Shown here: piece by piece, positions 58,761-64,000 of the stretch
Layout of the letters: every line of letters starts with the position of its first letter
How positions within the stretch are numbered: position 1 is the first letter of the stretch
NCBI GenBank assembly: GCA_034670405.1
Contig: JAXDDX010000018.1
Span: 5,177,501 to 5,241,500, forward strand
DNA from: Hoplostethus atlanticus
Taxonomy: Eukaryota; Chordata; Actinopteri; Trachichthyiformes; Trachichthyidae
Length of the DNA stretch: 64,000 nt
Direction of reading: 5' to 3'
Notes under the pieces: model-generated
Seen by the model: only the letters and a program-made list of their open reading frames with translations
The model's database searches: none
Told to the model about the DNA's origin: nothing
Made by a program: the position numbers and the translations under genes

Positions 58761-60080
58761 AACCGCCTCGCAACGACGCCGGAAATGAGACATTTATTTT
58801 CCCCACCATTTAGAATTTGGCTGCAATTGCCTGGCACCTGCATGCAGGGTGTAGTGATGTCAGCGAGGGAAACTTGCTCAAGAGTTTCTTTAATCCGCTT
58901 GTCATACAAATACGGACAGTGGCAAGCCTATCAATTCATTTCTGGCTAATTGCCCAAATGGTAAAGTCCGTTTACCTAATTTTATCTGAAATCATGACCT
59001 ATCTTGAGCTGGAAATTCAATTAGCAGTACAATTTGTTTCTTAAATTGAAAGACATAATGGAGTCAAGATTACTGCCTGGTGGTGAAAACAAGAAAGTTG
59101 CACAGGGAGCCATAATTTGAGTTGCTGTATACCTCACAGTCCTAAACTAAATGTGCTTTATTGAACTCCTAAATGAAGTTAACAGGTATTACAAATATGG
59201 TGCTTGAGTATTATTCTACTGTGTGAAGCTAGTCAATAGTCTCTGGAGTGTTAAAGTAACAACGAGAGAATACCAGTCTGCAGATCTACTCTTCAGATTT
59301 CAGCTAATGTTAGTAATTATACTTTTTTTTTAAAGAAAAATAATATTGTAGCTAATTAGTGACAGGTGAGATAAATGCACACGAGCCCTAAACACTTCCC
59401 TCCATCCATCACCAATTGATCTGTCATCCGAGTAGTCAACAACTGAACCAAAAAAACATCCATCAGTCAATGTCATCATTAGATCAGAGACTGACATCAT
59501 TTTTTATGACAGACACCTGTTTGAAATATAAATCATCATATAAATCCCTTAAGTTTAACAGTTGGCATGAAGTTAGGGCATTGAGAAGTGAAATAAGTAA
59601 ATAATAGATATAGCTGCCACTCCAGGTTTCAAGGTAGTTAAAGATTCAGAGCTGTCACAGGTCAAGAGCTGCATGGGAATGTTCAAAGATGAGAGCTGTT
59701 CATGCTCACACAGGTTTCACAGTGCTAACAACATTCATCCAGTGGCACTGTGACAGTTTTGACCTATAAGTACTCATCTTTGTATTATCAATACAGTAAA
59801 TAGTTCATTCTTTAAAGTACTGCCATTTACTGCAATTTAGTAACGGGTTGTGGTGTGTTCAAATGCAATGAAGACCAAGTTTTATCCTGATTGAACGTTG
59901 CATTCCAAGCCGTTATAGGAGACCAAATGCACTATTTACAACCACTGAAAATAATCCAGCACTATAACTCACTTCACTAATACTATGCTGCATGTCTCAT
60001 AAAAAAACAACAACAATACAAAACAAAACAAAACGCCAAGGGGAATTAATTGTTTTTCACAAAAATTGGGCTACTGGGGC
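58761..60080. other. AT-rich stretch, nothing identified
   Basis: No exon, RNA gene or clear repeat. It may be intron of an undetected gene or intergenic. Confidence 0.5.
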
Positions 60081-60082
60081 TT

Positions 60083-60325
60083 TGGGGCAGCATGGTGGCG
60101 TAGAAAATAGGGAGACCATCCTTTGATCGGAAGGCCCGGGTTCAGGCCCCTGTGACAGCAAACATCTGCGCTGCTGAAGTGTCCTTGAGCTAGACACTGA
60201 ATTCATAGGAGCTGCAGGGACGCTGTTCTATAACTCATCATGCACTCTGACTTCCCTGTGGATGAGGCAAGCAAAAAGAGAATCTCTCTTCAGGGTCCAA
60301 TAGAGTATTCTGTAGATCAAGAATA
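60083..60325 (+). mobile_element. tRNA-derived SINE, same family as 36.7 kb
   Basis: The head starts GGGGCAGCATGGTGGCGTAG, like the A-box region of fish tRNA SINEs. It is followed by a B-box-like GGGTTCAGGCCC, the shared body CTGCTGAAGTGTCCTTGAGC, and a tail GAATCTCTCTTCAGGGTCCA with ATAGAGTATTC. It is the more complete of the two copies. Confidence 0.82.
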
Positions 60326-63015
60326 GTTGGATAAGTACACCAGCTTTCATGCTGATATCATGTGGTCATATGTACCCACATTCAGTTATAAACTTTCAGG
60401 TGACTGATCATAGTTAAACTTAATATGCTGACTAATACTGTCCCATATAGCATATGTGCCAAATTGTGTGACATTTAGTTAACTGCATTCAAACAATATG
60501 GTCTTGAAATCTCAGTGCACACACACCTTGGGCACAGCCACATTGGTGACAGGGGTTCAAGACCAGCCGCTACCGTGACGTCATAGGTCCATAGCCTTAA
60601 AGTCACTTGGATATGTGGACTTGGACTTAAAGTCATATCCACAAATTTCCGTTTGCTGAGCTGACATTGCTTAGCCGATTCAACAAAACAGGTTGTGAAT
60701 TAAGGGCAGGATATCAATAAATGTCTTAATTGAATGAGCCAGACTTTACTTGGCTGAAGTAGTAGACATGCAAGTATGTAAAATATGAAGAGGATGTTTA
60801 CAAAATATTTTGATTTGGTCCATAATGACCATCAGACAAACAAAGAAATATAGAAAATCATTACAAGAGACAGTGAATGAGAGACTACATTTATATGGTG
60901 GGTTTGATTGAAGTTTCATATGGTGCCTCTCAGGCCACACCCATGTTCTACAATCTGCAGCCGAGCCCATTGGTCGATTTGAAAATGGCTTCACACACAT
61001 AATTGTTGGACTATATTGATCATTTGGACCATTTGTATCCAGATCTGTATCTCTAGTCTACTAATCCTGTGTAGCACATTTAGTACAGACTGATAAAAAA
61101 CAAGAAAGCCTTAGGGAAATATCAAAGATAGCTGGATTACTTACTTTCATGCTGATATGGCCCAAAGTGTATGAAATGTGGCTTTTAGAGGTTTTTATAT
61201 TTGACTACTAATTATAGTGTCCTCGTCAGGCCGATTTTACACGGGGACCTGGAAAGTGTGAAGCTATAATATGGAGCAAAAACTCATGTCTCTAGCAAGC
61301 ACAGGAAATTGAGCAAATGTGTTTAGGGAAAAAGCTAAAAACAATTTGGTTTCAGCCCTATGACATTAACACCCAAAATAGAAGAGAAAGTTGTGGTATA
61401 GTGGAACAGTTCACATATGGGTGAAAAAAATCAAGGGAGCTTCTGAGAATGACGCGCCGAAGGGACAGGGAAACCTGACACATATGGAGGAAGGGCACTA
61501 GAGCCATAGCCTTGACACTGAAGGTGGAAGACACTGATTAGCGAGAGAAAGTCTCTGCCATGCTCAGGTTGGATGGTGATGAGTGATAGGTCAGGAGGAT
61601 GGAAAACACACACATAATCGGTGCCCCTGCTTTCATTTGTTACACAATGTGGATCACCTAGGCATATGTGGTGGCAGTTTTGGCTACAACCTGATATCAT
61701 TCTGGCTGGCCAGGATACTTTCTTACTTTTTGTCAGAAAAGCAGTCTTGAACAAATAAACTCAGCCAGGCCTCATTGCAAGTTTGAACACAACCTATAAA
61801 CATGTCAAATAAGCATTTGAATAAGCGAGTTTGTCATTCTGAGTTCCTTAGTATCTTTTTGGTGATAAATATTCTAACCATGCGATTATCTATAGGTACA
61901 GGTTGGCATTTTTGTCAAGTGACAAAAACTGTAGTTGAGGAAAGAGAATCTGAAAAAGCCATGGCAACAGGCAGTGCTGAATTAGTGTTACACAAACTTT
62001 GGTCCATGAACCAAATCTAACTTAATTCATGGAGTGCTAATGCTAGGATTTATATGCTAGCTGAGATCTGCAATAACAGCAATAACAATCCATATTTTAA
62101 TTGGAAGGATTTACCCTTTTCCATGCATCCATTTCATTACTGAACGTGAACTTCAAACTATTAGTGGCAGTGTCATTGGCAGGTCAGCGGTTGCGAGGGT
62201 GGGAGGATAATGGTGTTCTTGCTAAATTATAACATTACAGCTCATCAACGTTATCTTTGAAACTACTGTTTTCATGAGCCTCGAACTCGGTCATTTTGTA
62301 GACAACTTGAGACCCTGTGTATTCATGCTATTGGTAATACGTCAGTTTATGGCTTAAGTTGAATGCCTTAACCTCTTAGCACATTAGTTTAGAACAATAA
62401 TCAAACACTTGCACCAGAGCTGTTTGTTTATGCTGTATGTTAAACAAATTTAATGGTCCTACCGCAGCCAGTCACCACTCCCAAACCATGATAAAACAAG
62501 AAATAGTGTTGTTGTAGACGTTCCTCTTAGTCAATCAGAAGGCTGTTTTTGTAAATGCACGGCTACCATAGAACTTGATTGAGAGACCGTGACACTCAAA
62601 TCTTTGAAGTGTTTTGTCCTCAAAACTTTTGTTTCACAAAGTAGCAACAGTCAACAAGCAATAGTTTCCTAATTTTTTCAGCAAATTAAGTGCAAGATGC
62701 ATTTGTAACTCCAATCTTCTATAAAACCACAAGAACTTCCTTGTGTCACGAGGGAATGATTTGCAATGCTGTTTCACATTCACTTACAATTGGGAAAAGA
62801 CGAAGTTGATGCTAAGATGCTTTTGAGAAACCGGACCCTGGTCAGTCTCATAGAGGGAGAAACTGAAACTATGGGGTTGAGGGGCTGTGGAGCTGGCTCT
62901 GGTTCGCTGGCGCCACATCCCCCTGAGCTGGTGAGAATGTGGGGGCTGTGCTCTTGCCTTTGAAGCTTTACCTCCCACTAATTCTGGCCTTCCAATTTCC
63001 ACACACTGCACAGAC
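60326..63015. other. AT-rich stretch, nothing identified
   Basis: Open frames such as minus 61431-61754 have no splice or family support. No structure beyond short simple repeats is seen. Confidence 0.5.
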
Positions 63016-63016
63016 A

Positions 63017-63037
63017 CCCCCCCCCCCCCCCCCCCCC
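63017..63037. repeat. Poly-C tract
   Basis: About 21 uninterrupted C, followed by pyrimidine-rich DNA to 63070. Confidence 0.92.
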
Positions 63038-63654
63038 ATCCTCTTCCCCTCCCCTTCCCTTTGTTTCCCTTATAAGGACTGGCCCGGCCATTTCCTCAGC
63101 TTTTCTGTGGGAGGTGGTATGCTTGTTTGTGAACATGGACAGGTCAGGAGAATAGCGGCATAGTTTTTCTTTTCATAGATGAGCAGTCACAGGAATCTTA
63201 CGTTGAAACCAAGTGTATGCACACATTTGTGTCCAGTGGGCAGTCTCCCACTAGCCTAGTGAACTAGTCCTCCCTTACTGAAATGTCTAGCAAGAAGATA
63301 TTTGATCTCTCATTTTCAATTATATACTCTCATTTTCAATTATATTGTGCTCAACGCTTTAGCTTTATGACTAATTGGTTGACAAATTAATTTAAGACCT
63401 ACAGTATCAGTTGGTGTCCAGTCAGCTCATAAAGGAGACTGACAGAGCCAAATGAAACATGATCACAAAATCAACGTCTTTTATAATGTCTCTGTGAGAG
63501 TTTTGGCCACATTTAGCTTCCCAGACTCTTAATAAGGAACAAGTAAATATTCTCTCACATCTATTATCACTAGGTAATACACTCAGTTCAATAACCAATT
63601 CATTGTTAGTCAATAAATACCACATTTCTTCAATTATTTGAGCTGAACTGAAAT

Positions 63655-63770
63655 GGAGCCCTCTGGAGTCAAATCAAGTAAAGTCAATTTATGTAGAAAT
63701 CACTTTTAAAAACAGGTTAGTCACAAGGTGCTTTACAGGGCAGCAAGGGACGGAATTAGAGATAAATACA
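63655..63770. mobile_element. Fragment of a common fish repeat (CAAGGTGCTTTACA tail)
   Basis: AAGTCAATTTATGTAGAAATC and CACAAGGTGCTTTACAGGGC resemble the 3' ends of LINE/SINE families in fish (ATTTATATAGCA...AAAGTGCTTTACA). It is too short and diverged to classify. Confidence 0.45.
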
Positions 63771-64000
63771 GATGCACCCCGGATGTAAAATGGTATTGAA
63801 GAATGACAAGCTTCACTTGAACCTATAAATCAATCTGACTAATATCATGCCATGCTCAGTTTCGTAACAACTGAAGATTGAGGAGGATCGATAGATTGAG
63901 AACAAACAAAGAAACACCTGTAACTCACAGGTGTTCAGTATGGATGACCTGACCACACTCTCATGCAGAGCTCAGTGATAATTACCGTTTGGACTTTCAT

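Noticed and set aside
60083-60200. Possible tRNA gene from A-box and B-box words
   Set aside because: No cloverleaf can be folded, and the same head and body recur at 36.7 kb. It is a tRNA-derived SINE.

Overview
This is vertebrate nuclear DNA, almost certainly from a teleost fish. Genes are split into short exons with GT/AG introns. The proteins are close to human BRD8, DNAJC18 and calcineurin A. The spacers carry typical fish repeats: Tc1/mariner and other short inverted-repeat elements, tRNA-derived SINEs, non-LTR fragments and many CA/GT, GA and other microsatellites. I cannot name the species. There is no bacterial, phage, CRISPR or operon structure. Layout: (1) 1681-7277, plus strand: the 3' half of brd8 (nine exons, 502 residues), the bromodomain subunit of the NuA4/TIP60 acetyltransferase complex; its 5' half lies left of the window. 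A 1.27-kb 37-bp minisatellite fills one intron and a Harbinger-like element lies upstream. (2) 11430-15727, minus strand: a complete dnajc18 gene (eight exons, 389 residues), an ER-membrane J-domain co-chaperone convergent with brd8, with a CpG-containing upstream region and a perfect CRE palindrome. (3) 21130-43278, minus strand: a complete calcineurin A catalytic subunit gene (14 coding exons, 522 residues), most like the alpha isoform but with mixed isoform features. Its introns hold SINE, LINE and THAP-like fragments and many microsatellites. (4) 43.3-64 kb: no confidently identified gene. It holds a strong inverted-repeat element, a possible signal-peptide exon at 47.8 kb, a 16-bp minisatellite, SINEs, a reverse-transcriptase fragment and a CpG-richer zone at 55.5-58.8 kb that may be the promoter of a gene running off the right edge. 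The most interesting point is gene order. brd8 and dnajc18 are neighbours of the human 5q31 region, where I know of no calcineurin A gene. In human the two paralogues of dnajc18 each lie near a calcineurin A gene (DNAJB14 with PPP3CA on 4q; DNAJB12 with PPP3CB on 10q). This window therefore looks like a third copy of an ancient DNAJ-calcineurin pair, and its calcineurin may be a gene lost from mammals. Exons were joined by eye from splice signals, reading phase and similarity to human proteins recalled from memory; no search was run.
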